This document shows positions 36,325 through 45,222 of a stretch of DNA of 62,503 nt, piece after piece (positions within the stretch are counted from its first letter, which is position 1; the number at the start of each line of letters is the position of its first letter). The notes below the pieces were generated by a model, which saw only the letters and a list, made by a program, of their open reading frames with translations, did no database searches and was not told where the DNA came from. Origin of the DNA: a virus; the IMG/VR virus record IMGVR_UViG_3300047157_000129, positions 1-62,503 of that record. The stretch is one strand, 5' to 3'. The position numbers and the translations under genes were made by a program.

Positions 36325-39300
36325 ATGGCTTCGCTACCTCAGTCGCCAGAAACTGTGTTGCAGAACATTGGGACAGGCACAGCTTCTGCGGCTGTTGGCC
36401 TGCTGAATGCTATCAACTATCCCCAGCAGATGATGTTCAAAAGCATGCTGGGTGCTACCAAGTACAATCGCTTGGTAGACGACAAAGGGTATGCAAACTT
36501 TCGTGATGTTCTGCGCGATCAAGGCGTCGTTGGCAGTAAGAACACATGGGGGAATGCTCTTGGGACTGCGCCTCTAGATTTCTTTATTGACCCTGTTAAT
36601 GCTACTGGTATTGGTCTTCTCGGAAAAGGAGTTGGTGCGTTATCAAAAGCTGGTCGGGTAGCTTCAAAAGCTGGGCTGGCTGGTCACACGCTTGGTCGCA
36701 CCCTGACTAAAGCGGCTCAGCTTGGCGCTGACATAAATCCAAAGCTAGTTGATCAGGCGTCTGAGGGTGCTGCTAAGATTGGCAAGACGTTGGATAATGT
36801 TGCTGATGCTGACATCTTTGGTCGTACGCCTCTGCGACCTAGACAGACAGCGCGTACAGCTACGCTTACTGACGTACTTAAAGCAGCAGATGCTGGTGTA
36901 GATGTCCGTAACGTTGACATGATACGAAAGGCAGTTGAAGACAACCCAAGACTTCTTAATCAAACACTGAACCGAGACTTGAGTTTTGGTACACCGAACT
37001 ACAACTTTGGGTTTAATGTGCCGGGTGGTGAGACGTTAGCGCGTGGTGCTGACAGCCTGATCGAAAGCGCAAAGTTCAGCTATCCGGGACGTGCCGTTCA
37101 GTCTGTAATGAACAAGAACTTAGACAACGTTCCCACGACCAATGCTGAGACACAGCGTCTTGTGTCTGGTACACGCATGCTACAGGAGCAGGCTGGCGAG
37201 ACAGCGGCGCAACGTGCAGGGCTCAAAGCTGCCAGCTTATACGGAGATGATGCAGCACAGCAGATTTTTTCTCCTACAGGAAATAGAGTACTGGCCGACG
37301 CAATAGAGAAGCCAGTTGCTCCGCTTGAGTCAGTAGCCACACCATTAACTGAAAACAAAGCTGTTCAGGACTACGCTGATTGGTGGTCCAAAGAAGCTTC
37401 TAACGAACTAACTGAATCCAAGAAGCTGGGCCTACAGGCAGAGACATTAGACGATCCAAATCTTGGTGGATACCTGCCACGTACCCTGAGTCCACTCATA
37501 GAAGAATACTCAAAGGCTGGGTCATCTGGAGGCAAGGCGCTAAGCACGATGACGGGCGACATGTTTGCACGTGCTGAAGCATTAAAGATGCCGGGTGGTC
37601 GTAACCGAATTACGTTTGACTTGGCATCTGATAACCGTCTTGTTGGACCCAAGCGTCTGCTTAAAAACGACGAAGAAGCAGCGGACCTAATTGGTGAGAA
37701 GGTATACGGTAACGCTAAGGCTCAGCGCAGGAAGACAAGAGAGTTGGCTTCACTGCTGCATCGACTGCCAGATGAATCACTTAGTCAACAGCCGCTGTTT
37801 GGTCAGCATCCAACTGAATCAATTACGAAGTATATGACCAACAGGGCGAAGGCAAGGGCTGGCGCTCAGTCACAGATTGACATACTGGGTACACGTGCTG
37901 CACAGGGTACTCAAGATGGCGCTCCAACAATCTCAGCATCTAGCGCACTGAAGACACTGGGCCTGCAAACTGAGCGTGGATACGGTGCTGGCGACATGTT
38001 GCGGAATGTAATAGCTAGACAGGCTGGCGCACGTGCAGATGACATCAGGCTTTCCGAATGGTTTGTACCTGAGAGCATTCTTGGTTCATTGACTACTGGC
38101 AAGGAAGTGAAGACTCAGGGAGAGTTGGGTCAGATTGCATCGTGGTGGCAGTCAACGTGGCGTAACGCAATTCTCAACTGGCCTAGTCGATATGTTCGTG
38201 ATCTCATGGGCGGTATGTATTCCAATCACATGGAAGGCGCACTGACTATACGTGGTCTTGATCTTGCTACAAAGATCATGCGTGATGGTGCTCATGCTCA
38301 TGGCACAGAGCTAGCGTCGATGCCATTCTACAAAGGAAAGAGTTCGCTAGAGGCTGCGTCATCGTTCTATGCTGATCTAATGTCAACAGACTTGATAAGT
38401 ACAGGCTCAAGACTAGACAAAGGTCTTGCTGGTCAAGCTGTATCTGATTTGTTTCCCGGCTCAACTGCACCGGGTAGCGGACCTCTATCTCAAATGGCAT
38501 CTGAATACGGAAAGTCTTTGAGTAACATATCTGGAATCTTTGACCCTAACTCACAGTTCGCTATATCTGGCGCAAAGGTTGGTGATATCAGTGACCAGTT
38601 CAATAGGCTGTCTGGTTACTCTGAGTTGATGTATCAGGGTTACGCTCCGCAGGAAGCGGCAGTCAGAATGAAACGAACGCACGTAGACTATTCAAGTCTT
38701 TCCGAGACTGAGCAGCGCATACGTTCTACGGCTGTACCATTTTATACATTTATGACGCGGATGCTTGGCGAGCAGGCTAGAAGGATCTTGGAAGAACCCG
38801 GCAAAATGAGCAGAACACTTAAAGCTGTGACGTATCCACAGCGTTCTGAAGAAGACAGAGCCATCATGCCGGATTACGTCAACGAAAAGTTTGGATTTAA
38901 CATTGGCACCGATGACAAGACTGGCGCTAAGAGTTACTTGTACAACATTGACATGCCGGGACTAGAGCAGATTCCATTACTTACGGACTTGGCTCAAGGT
39001 AACGTAGGCGCCGTAACCGATCAGGCGGCTGGCATGCTTAATCCTGTCCTGAAGATGGGAGCAGAGAACCTTACTGGATCACAAGCCGGATTCATGAAGG
39101 GCCAGCCTCTAGAACAGCGGCGAGGAAATCTCTCACGCATACTCCAAGAGAAATATCCATCTCGTCCGGTGCAATATCTAGACAGAGCGCTAGAGATGTT
39201 GCCGGGTGCATCACGTGTGACCAACACAGCGGCCAAGTTAGTGCGTAACGCTGGCGAAGTACCGATAGGACAGAGACTCCTTGACGCTGCGGTCAGTGAA

Positions 39301-39552
39301 ACCACAGGACTCAAGCGACAAACGTACACGATTGATGATCAGCTGTGGGCTGCACAGAATGCACAGCTAAACAGGGTTAAGAACTCTGGGGCTCCAATGA
39401 CCAACTTCAATATCACTGCTGTTCCAAAGGCGATGGAGCCATATCTTACGCCACAGCAGGCACGTGAGAACGACAAGCTGAAAGACATTAAACGAACCAT
39501 GACATTCCGGCGTAAACAGGAACGTCAGTCGATGAATCTTAACGAGCAATAA
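36325..39552 (+). CDS. large polyvalent-type internal virion protein, 1075 aa
   Basis: Ala/Gly-rich amphipathic regions near the N-terminus (residues 10-35 and about 95-130) suggest membrane interaction. Two segments recall large phage polyvalent or ejected proteins: WQSTWRNAILNWPSRYVRDL near residues 610-630 and FYTFMTRMLGEQARRILEEP near 805-825. It is the last of the giant trio, ending just before the early-type promoter at 39562. Probably ejected with the DNA. I see no catalytic motif. Confidence 0.62.
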   Translation: MASLPQSPETVLQNIGTGTASAAVGLLNAINYPQQMMFKSMLGATKYNRLVDDKGYANFRDVLRDQGVVGSKNTWGNALGTAPLDFFIDPVNATGIGLLGKGVGALSKAGRVASKAGLAGHTLGRTLTKAAQLGADINPKLVDQASEGAAKIGKTLDNVADADIFGRTPLRPRQTARTATLTDVLKAADAGVDVRNVDMIRKAVEDNPRLLNQTLNRDLSFGTPNYNFGFNVPGGETLARGADSLIESAKFSYPGRAVQSVMNKNLDNVPTTNAETQRLVSGTRMLQEQAGETAAQRAGLKAASLYGDDAAQQIFSPTGNRVLADAIEKPVAPLESVATPLTENKAVQDYADWWSKEASNELTESKKLGLQAETLDDPNLGGYLPRTLSPLIEEYSKAGSSGGKALSTMTGDMFARAEALKMPGGRNRITFDLASDNRLVGPKRLLKNDEEAADLIGEKVYGNAKAQRRKTRELASLLHRLPDESLSQQPLFGQHPTESITKYMTNRAKARAGAQSQIDILGTRAAQGTQDGAPTISASSALKTLGLQTERGYGAGDMLRNVIARQAGARADDIRLSEWFVPESILGSLTTGKEVKTQGELGQIASWWQSTWRNAILNWPSRYVRDLMGGMYSNHMEGALTIRGLDLATKIMRDGAHAHGTELASMPFYKGKSSLEAASSFYADLMSTDLISTGSRLDKGLAGQAVSDLFPGSTAPGSGPLSQMASEYGKSLSNISGIFDPNSQFAISGAKVGDISDQFNRLSGYSELMYQGYAPQEAAVRMKRTHVDYSSLSETEQRIRSTAVPFYTFMTRMLGEQARRILEEPGKMSRTLKAVTYPQRSEEDRAIMPDYVNEKFGFNIGTDDKTGAKSYLYNIDMPGLEQIPLLTDLAQGNVGAVTDQAAGMLNPVLKMGAENLTGSQAGFMKGQPLEQRRGNLSRILQEKYPSRPVQYLDRALEMLPGASRVTNTAAKLVRNAGEVPIGQRLLDAAVSETTGLKRQTYTIDDQLWAAQNAQLNRVKNSGAPMTNFNITAVPKAMEPYLTPQQARENDKLKDIKRTMTFRRKQERQSMNLNEQ

Positions 39553-39561
39553 TTTTTTTGC

Positions 39562-39589
39562 TTGACAAGACTTGAATGTGCAGTATACT
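39562..39589 (+). promoter_or_regulatory. strong sigma70-type promoter of recombination module
   Basis: TTGACA (39562-39567), a 16-base spacer and TATACT (39584-39589), 27 bases before the exonuclease start. It is the best match to consensus in the window. It separates the virion block from the DNA-metabolism block. Confidence 0.85.
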
Positions 39590-39615
39590 GCCTCCCAACG
39601 GAAATGGAGGTCTGC

Positions 39616-40452
39616 ATGTTTGACGTGTCACTATCAGAAGTGCGTTTTGGTTTAGACATAGAAACGTATCACTCTTTGAAGTCTGTCAGTTCATCGAGAG
39701 AACGGGACTATCACCGCAGCAAAGAGCTGTATTACGGGCGTTATATCTCTGGTTCAATACCGCCCTTCAGTTCTGCAAATACAGGCGTTGGTGATGACTC
39801 TCACACCTGTCTTGAAACGCGCAGCATGAATCACTTGGTGCGTGCTCCGAAGGATAAGCTTACTAAGACTGGACGCATTGGCAATGAGGCTAAAGCGTGG
39901 GCCGAAGAGCAGAAGCTAGAAGGTAAGCTGGTTAGCGATACGTACTACGAGCAGATCAACTCTATCTGGTCTGCGGTACAGCAATGCTCGGAGGCTATGG
40001 AGTACGTTAATGGCGCATTATACAACGAGATCAGTTACTTCTTCAAGGTAGGCGAGTTGGAGTGTAGGGCTCGGGCTGACATTGAGGACGAGTCTGGTTT
40101 GTTTGTTGATCTGAAGACTACTAGCTGCACCAATATTGATCGGGACTTTGCAAAGTCTGTGCATGAATTTGGATATGGTAGGCAGCAGGCTTTCTATGAG
40201 TTAGCACAAGATGCAAGGGGGGATGGGCGTGAGGTTGGCATGGTGTTCATTGTTGTTCAGACAGTGATACCGTACCAATGTCGCGTCCTTACTTTGCCAC
40301 GAGAATATGTGGATCTCTGCAAGGAGTCAGTCTTAAAGAATCTAATTGAGATTGAAATGTACAACACAATCGGATGGAACCTGAAACCGGCACAGGTCCA
40401 GCGAGAACTTTCGTTGCCGGAATGGATGTATGGAGCATTGAAAAATGACTAA
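39616..40452 (+). CDS. PD-(D/E)XK exonuclease, RecE/YqaJ-like
   Basis: 278 aa from ATG 39616, which has GGAGG five bases upstream (39606-39610) and lies just after the promoter. The longer reading from 39562 would begin inside the promoter. Motifs: ECRARADIED (Asp155), FVDLKTT (Asp165, Lys167) and the QxxxY-type GRQQAFYE (Gln190/Gln191, Tyr194) define the viral exonuclease branch of PD-(D/E)XK nucleases. It would resect double-stranded ends for the annealing protein whose gene overlaps it by 8 bases, forming a Red-like pair. Confidence 0.87.
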   Translation: MFDVSLSEVRFGLDIETYHSLKSVSSSRERDYHRSKELYYGRYISGSIPPFSSANTGVGDDSHTCLETRSMNHLVRAPKDKLTKTGRIGNEAKAWAEEQKLEGKLVSDTYYEQINSIWSAVQQCSEAMEYVNGALYNEISYFFKVGELECRARADIEDESGLFVDLKTTSCTNIDRDFAKSVHEFGYGRQQAFYELAQDARGDGREVGMVFIVVQTVIPYQCRVLTLPREYVDLCKESVLKNLIEIEMYNTIGWNLKPAQVQRELSLPEWMYGALKND

Positions 40453-41044
40453 TTGTAATGACAGGAGTGCAAGTACCCAGAACCTTGAAGCAGCTATGCT
40501 GAAGATTCAGGGGGATGTTGTAGACCCAGCGCCCAACAGGAAGTCGCATTTCGCCCGTAAGGGGGAGAATGACTACGCTGACCTGCAGGCCATCTTGAAG
40601 CTGTTACGGCCCTTATGCGCCAAATATGGGATCAAGCACGGCATTAAGACAGGCAGCAGGGGTGAGGACTGGGTAATCTACCTAGCCCTGAGCCACCCAG
40701 AATCAGGCGAATGGGACAACACAAACACGTTGCCGTATAACCCACGCCTGAAACCAATGGAAAGAATGTCTGAGAAGACGTACGCCTCACGGCAGTTGTA
40801 CTCTCAAGAATTTGGGATTTGTGTTGACCGTGATGACGATGGTCACATGGCACAGCAGGGTACAATAGCTGACGCTGGGGTGCGGCAAGCAAAGGCCAAA
40901 GAGTTTCTGAAGTCTGAGTGGTTAAACTGCAAGACAGAAGAGCAACGTGCCAAGTTTGCAATCGGTGCCAGTAAAACAGTCAAGTCCGGACTCGTGACAC
41001 AGGAGTTTGTCACTGAGCTGATGGAAGCTAACGTCTCCGCTTGA
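40445..41044 (+). CDS. single-strand annealing protein, ERF-like
   Basis: 199 aa. The segment NDYADLQAILKLLRPLCAKYGI (residues about 38-59) matches the ERF-family pattern in which a lysine/tyrosine-rich helix binds single-stranded DNA. Overlap with the exonuclease gene supports a functional pair for annealing homologous strands. The C-terminus (EEQRAKFAIGASKTVKSGLV) is polar. Family membership is by pattern recognition, not alignment. Confidence 0.7.
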   Translation: MTNCNDRSASTQNLEAAMLKIQGDVVDPAPNRKSHFARKGENDYADLQAILKLLRPLCAKYGIKHGIKTGSRGEDWVIYLALSHPESGEWDNTNTLPYNPRLKPMERMSEKTYASRQLYSQEFGICVDRDDDGHMAQQGTIADAGVRQAKAKEFLKSEWLNCKTEEQRAKFAIGASKTVKSGLVTQEFVTELMEANVSA

Positions 41045-41069
41045 GTGTGATCAGGCATCCGTGCGGCGC

Positions 41070-41105
41070 TGGGCTCGTCGTTATTCACACATAGCCCATT
41101 TTTTT
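41070..41105 (+). terminator. possible intrinsic terminator
   Basis: TGGGCT (41070-41075) pairs with AGCCCA (41093-41098), loop 17, followed by seven T. The short stem and long loop make it weak. It would allow partial read-through into the 72-aa gene. Confidence 0.45.
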
Positions 41106-41130
41106 CTTTTCAAGGACATAAGTAACTGCC

Positions 41131-41349
41131 ATGCAAGATAACAAACTAATTGAGGATGCTCGCTCGCTGACAACTGTCATAGCATCCGGGACAGTCGACC
41201 TGTCTTACGAGCAGATTAGAGGTTCATTTCTCAAGGTGGTGCCAGCACTCATAGCTGAAGTTGAAATACTAAATGCTATGAAGGAACTGAAGCTGGAACT
41301 GAAGAAGCCACGAAAGCCACGCCGCAAGAAGGCGGTGAAGAAGAAATGA
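41131..41349 (+). CDS. small basic protein, 72 aa
   Basis: An acidic/helical first half and a strongly basic tail (KKPRKPRRKKAVKKK), typical of nucleic-acid-binding accessory proteins. Its stop overlaps the helicase ATG (ATGA), so it may be a helicase partner. No family recognised. Confidence 0.7.
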   Translation: MQDNKLIEDARSLTTVIASGTVDLSYEQIRGSFLKVVPALIAEVEILNAMKELKLELKKPRKPRRKKAVKKK

Positions 41350-42845
41350 AACTAACGGATATTGCCTCTTCAGCACGTGACTATCAGCGTGAGCAGATAG
41401 CCGCTGCAGTGCTGTCTCGTCGGAACGGATCAAACATTGATATCATTGGCTCTCCTGTTGGAAGCGGTAAAGGCTTTACGATTGGTGAACTCATGAGGCT
41501 TGGCACTCGGCCACTGGCTGTGTTGCCTAACTTGAATCTGTTGAATCAAATGCATCAACGTGTGGCTGCTCATCTTGAGGAAGACATTGACGTAGAGCAA
41601 GCAGAGCGCCGAGTCAGCAACTCTTCCATGCACAGGACCAGAGCAATCGTGGCGTCGGCCATGTCCATTTGGAAGGACGATCGATGGAAGAAATTCCTTG
41701 ACCGTTCTATCTGGTTGATTGACGAGTTCCATCTAGGAAACACAGACAGGCGACAGAAGATACTGAAGGTCGCAGCGGAACACGGGGTCTATGTGGTTGG
41801 TCTCACAGCAACACCCTTCACTGCCAAAGGACTGCCGCTTGATAACTGTCCGACACCCTGCTACTGGAAAACATACAAAGACTTTATTGATGACCGATGG
41901 TTAGTGCCACCGAAGATCACGTTGCTGGAACCAAAGTCATACGACTACACCATCTTTGACGAGATCACATTCAATGAATACAACTGTGACGAACTGCTGA
42001 GTGAAGAGGGTACTGTTCATGAGTTTGCGAACGCTGTCATGCAGTACTACAACCAAGAGCCTAGCGCCGTGTACGTGTCAGGCGTCAAGGTATTAAAGAG
42101 ATTGGTTGAGGTATTCAAGCGGTACGGAGTGCAGGTCTCTGCAGTTTGGGGGAACCAGCCACCTGAGGATAGGCAGGTAAACATGCAGGCCTTCCTGAAT
42201 GGTGATACAAAAATCATTGTAAACGTTGGCGTCCTGTCGTACGGATGGGACTTCCCTGAACTACGCAATGTGTTTGGTTGTGCTCCGACACGTAGCTTGT
42301 CAAACATGGAGCAACGATTGGGTAGGCTATCGCGTCCGCTTAGTGGTGTTCTCAATAACGACATGACTCAAGACCAGCGACGTGAAGCTATCAACAACAG
42401 CAGCAAGCCACACGGTAAGTATTACGACTTGACGCACAGCACAAGCGGCATCAAGTTATGCACTCCCATTGATGTATTTGATAATGCCTCTAGGCAAGAC
42501 AGTGACAGACGTGAGAAGATGGTAGCAGCAGCAACTGGAGAAGATGTTGATGTACTTGAAGTCATTGAAGAAACTGCTGACGAAATACGGAAGCAAGAAA
42601 TCAAAGAAGCTGAGCGTCAGAAGGCACAGCTCGGAGTTAACTTTGAGAAAAGTGATGGAGACGTGTTCGGTGAGACACGTGAAAGCAAGCGAGGATGGCG
42701 CATGTATTGGGGTCCATTCAGGGGACAGCTTATGAGGAAGGTGCCAACAGGAGTACTGAAGTCGCACCTTCGTAAATCAAAACCACACACGGATTACAGG
42801 AAGGCTTTGTTTCGAGAGCTGGCAGCTCGAGAGTCTGCCGCATAA
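41346..42845 (+). CDS. superfamily 2 DNA helicase, UvsW/RecG-type
   Basis: 499 aa. Walker A GSPVGSGKG (residues 35-43), DEFH in place of DEAD (126-129), motif III GLTATP (152-157) and motif VI QRLGRLSRP (about 321-329). This arrangement matches phage SF2 helicases that remodel branched DNA. Located between annealing and PD-(D/E)XK proteins, it likely processes recombination or replication intermediates. The C-terminal 120 residues are charged. Confidence 0.88.
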   Translation: MKLTDIASSARDYQREQIAAAVLSRRNGSNIDIIGSPVGSGKGFTIGELMRLGTRPLAVLPNLNLLNQMHQRVAAHLEEDIDVEQAERRVSNSSMHRTRAIVASAMSIWKDDRWKKFLDRSIWLIDEFHLGNTDRRQKILKVAAEHGVYVVGLTATPFTAKGLPLDNCPTPCYWKTYKDFIDDRWLVPPKITLLEPKSYDYTIFDEITFNEYNCDELLSEEGTVHEFANAVMQYYNQEPSAVYVSGVKVLKRLVEVFKRYGVQVSAVWGNQPPEDRQVNMQAFLNGDTKIIVNVGVLSYGWDFPELRNVFGCAPTRSLSNMEQRLGRLSRPLSGVLNNDMTQDQRREAINNSSKPHGKYYDLTHSTSGIKLCTPIDVFDNASRQDSDRREKMVAAATGEDVDVLEVIEETADEIRKQEIKEAERQKAQLGVNFEKSDGDVFGETRESKRGWRMYWGPFRGQLMRKVPTGVLKSHLRKSKPHTDYRKALFRELAARESAA

Positions 42846-42861
42846 CTCTGAGGACTCAAGG

Positions 42862-43410
42862 ATGAGTCAACGAGATATAAACAAATTAAGGGATGTTGGT
42901 AAGTATGGAGAACGTTTAGCTGAGCTGCATTTAATGGAACATGGTTTCAATGTAGCTTGGCCCATAGTGCCGGACGGCACCGACTTGATTGCTTACGACA
43001 AAGGTAAGACGTGGCAAATACAAGTCAAGTGCTTAACTGGTGAACATCAACGAATCGATACAAGAGGGAGGTTTGCAAAACAAAAAGTCTCTAGCAAGGA
43101 AGACTACAAATACATTGATATCTTTATGGCGATTAACTTAGTGAATGAAAAAATTCATGTGCTTCCTACATGGATCCAATTACCTGAGCAATTCTCTGTA
43201 AAGTTTTTACTTGAAACATCGGCAGACCTCATACGTTTGCCACAGCTTCCTTGTCTCTTAGGCGCGCACTCCTGTGATAAGACCTGCAACAAATGCCGTC
43301 CCCATCTTCAAGCGATGTCTGCTACCGACCGGGAAGGGCTGCTTGCTCTCATATCGCGGAGCCATAGGGCTACCAAGCGTAGCAAACAGAAAGGGCGTCG
43401 TGGACAATGA
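42862..43410 (+). CDS. PD-(D/E)XK nuclease-like protein, 182 aa
   Basis: Residues about 13-58 show the fold signature: GKYGERLAELHLMEHGFNV, then DGTDLIAYD (Asp) and WQIQVK (Gln-Val-Lys). The family includes Holliday-junction resolvase-like and restriction-like nucleases. A CDKTCNKC cysteine cluster (about residues 138-145) may bind zinc. GAGG lies 8 bases before the ATG. It overlaps the next nuclease-like gene by 4 bases. Confidence 0.72.
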   Translation: MSQRDINKLRDVGKYGERLAELHLMEHGFNVAWPIVPDGTDLIAYDKGKTWQIQVKCLTGEHQRIDTRGRFAKQKVSSKEDYKYIDIFMAINLVNEKIHVLPTWIQLPEQFSVKFLLETSADLIRLPQLPCLLGAHSCDKTCNKCRPHLQAMSATDREGLLALISRSHRATKRSKQKGRRGQ

Positions 43411-43922
43411 GGCTTGATATAAAGACCCCGAAGGGTCAGCGCACACTTGCTCGTGAACAGGAGTGCATGCGCATAATAACTGAGCAGTATCCCAATTTAA
43501 TATACACGCAGACGCCAAAGGATGAAGCTGCGCTATACGACGGGATGCTTGTTGATCGTCGTGATCATGAAATAAAATTTATTGTTGAACAAAAAACTAG
43601 ACAGATAGCAGAAGAGCAATGGCAATACTATGGTCAGATCTGGCTCATCACAGCACAGAAACTCAAGGATCTTCAAAAGGTTTGTGCGTGGTCACGCATA
43701 CCGTTGATGGGTGTTCTTTATATGCCACCGCAGGGACTGATCCTTTGCGCCAAGTTGATAGACGAAAGCGGCGAGATGTGCGTGGACTACAGAGACGAGG
43801 AAACATTGACTCAAGAAAATTGCAACAGCAAACACAAGCCCAAAGTATTGAGACTCAATAGATATGTCAATATGAAGAATGCAAAAAAAATAACTTGCAA
43901 AAAAATTCCATATCAGGAATAA
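43407..43922 (+). CDS. second PD-(D/E)XK-like protein, 171 aa
   Basis: YDGMLVDRRD (Asp near residue 45) and IVEQKTR (Glu-x-Lys near 60) form a second nuclease-like core. The rest does not match a family I know. The C-terminus is very basic (NAKKITCKKI). It is translationally coupled to the preceding nuclease-like gene (ATGA). It could be a partner subunit or an independent enzyme. Confidence 0.6.
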   Translation: MRLDIKTPKGQRTLAREQECMRIITEQYPNLIYTQTPKDEAALYDGMLVDRRDHEIKFIVEQKTRQIAEEQWQYYGQIWLITAQKLKDLQKVCAWSRIPLMGVLYMPPQGLILCAKLIDESGEMCVDYRDEETLTQENCNSKHKPKVLRLNRYVNMKNAKKITCKKIPYQE

Positions 43923-44210
43923 TGCCGACCGTGTTAATTGGTGTCTGTTCAGCCTTATAGTCCTGCGGGATAAACGAACAGCCTTGCTCAGGCGAGCTAT
44001 GGTAAGATGCTGGGGAGCGATACACTGACCCGCCCCAGAAGGAAGATTCACTTACTCGGAGTGACAGGGATAGCGATAGTAACTCCGAAATCAAACTCAT
44101 CTATCAAGTGCAATGTACCGAAGAAGCGGTGAAACTGTACTACTTCCTGCTTTACCGCAGGGAGTGGTATACCTCGAAACAGTGAAATTAAGTGGCATGG
44201 AGGCGCAACT
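43923..44210 (+). other. 288-base gap with an open frame lacking a normal start
   Basis: No gene is called here with confidence. One frame is open from 44006 to a TGA at 44183-44185 and encodes protein-like sequence (SEIKLIYQVQCTEEAVKLYY, then FLLYRREWYTSKQ), but it has no ATG, GTG or TTG near its beginning. An ATG at 44007 lies in a neighbouring frame that runs 41 codons, so one lost base would join them. Either a small gene with a frameshift or a rare start is present, or this is a decayed gene. Confidence 0.4.
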
Positions 44211-44528
44211 ATGAATGATGAAGACGTAAGGTTACTAACAATCACTAGCATTAGTGGTGGCACGTATGTGAACTGTACGTTCCCTGCTCCTATAGAGATA
44301 ATACATTCCGTGTTCCCCGAGTCTGCTGGAATAGATGAGACATTTCGGTGGAGTGATGCGGCTGGGCTACTACCAGCGCCAAGCATTCTCATGGATTGTG
44401 ATACGATAGTTCAGATAGCTACGTCTGATGAGGCGTATGCAATAGCTGAGTACTTCCAGAAGTGTGGCGCTTGGTTGGAGCAGATTGAATACGAACAGGA
44501 GATCGAAGGAGATCTTGATGACGACTGA
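44211..44528 (+). CDS. hypothetical acidic protein, 105 aa
   Basis: A GGAGG ribosome site about ten bases upstream sets the start. The product is acidic, ends EGDLDDD, and has no membrane segment. No family recognised. Its last 11 bases overlap the HNH-nuclease fusion gene. Confidence 0.72.
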   Translation: MNDEDVRLLTITSISGGTYVNCTFPAPIEIIHSVFPESAGIDETFRWSDAAGLLPAPSILMDCDTIVQIATSDEAYAIAEYFQKCGAWLEQIEYEQEIEGDLDDD

Positions 44529-45222
44529 GAACAAGGAGGTTCTTGATGAATTTGCTAAAACGTTTCCGTTCTGCTTCGTCTGCTGGAGCAGACAAGACTT
44601 GCAGATCCACCATATGGCACAGGGTGCCGGACGAAAGCACGTCAGATGCAATCTCGTACGACTCTGTGCCAGTTGCCACGAGAGACTTCATTTCGTGGCC
44701 GGTGAAAAGGGTCTCACAAAAGGACAAGTGCTGCTGTCAAAACTCCTCCACGACGAAGGAAGTTATGATCCGTCATGCGTGGCTGCTCTATCTCATAAGG
44801 TGGGTTTGCGATACGGCCTTGAGCCTTTACCTGCTTGGGCGCTGGTGCGTCGTAGCCGTAGTGAATACCCTCAGGAGAAAAAAGTAATGGCTTGTAATGC
44901 TAGAAGAAAAGGTAAGACCGGCGAGCTTGAGGCAGCGCATGAGATAAATATATTGCTGCCTAACGCTCAGGCTCGTAGAGCGCAACAGTTCTCAGCGACC
45001 GAGAGTACCGCTGACCTGCTTGCGCCCGGTCTTCCAAACTTATTTCTCGAAGTCAAACGCCGGCAGTCTATTAACCTCCATAAGGTAATGGACGAATGCG
45101 AAGAAAGTTGTGGCGGGCTAAGTCCCGTAGTGCTTCACCGCAAGGATAATACTGACTGGCTGATAACCTTCCGGCTGCAAGATATAAGGGAGATTGTCAC
45201 TGCACTACAGAGGGCTATGTGA
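44518..45222 (+). CDS. HNH domain fused to PD-(D/E)XK resolvase-like domain, 234 aa
   Basis: Start ATG 44518 has AAGGA 7 bases upstream; the longer reading from 44464 lacks a site. Residues 19-58 form an HNH-type zinc module (Cys19, Cys22, His31/His32, Cys50, Cys53, His54, His58). Residues 125-225 form a PD-(D/E)XK domain: GKTGELEAAHE (Glu136), ADLLAP (Asp166), FLEVKRRQ (Glu178, Lys180), like phage Holliday-junction resolvase-type nucleases. An in-frame ATG at 44887 (Met124), with AGGAG 9 bases upstream, could yield the second domain alone. Two nuclease folds in one chain is unusual. Confidence 0.78.
   Translation: MTTENKEVLDEFAKTFPFCFVCWSRQDLQIHHMAQGAGRKHVRCNLVRLCASCHERLHFVAGEKGLTKGQVLLSKLLHDEGSYDPSCVAALSHKVGLRYGLEPLPAWALVRRSRSEYPQEKKVMACNARRKGKTGELEAAHEINILLPNAQARRAQQFSATESTADLLAPGLPNLFLEVKRRQSINLHKVMDECEESCGGLSPVVLHRKDNTDWLITFRLQDIREIVTALQRAM

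Noticed and set aside
39562-39615. N-terminal extension of the exonuclease
   Set aside because: It would begin inside the TTGACA/TATACT promoter and upstream of the GGAGG that serves ATG 39616.
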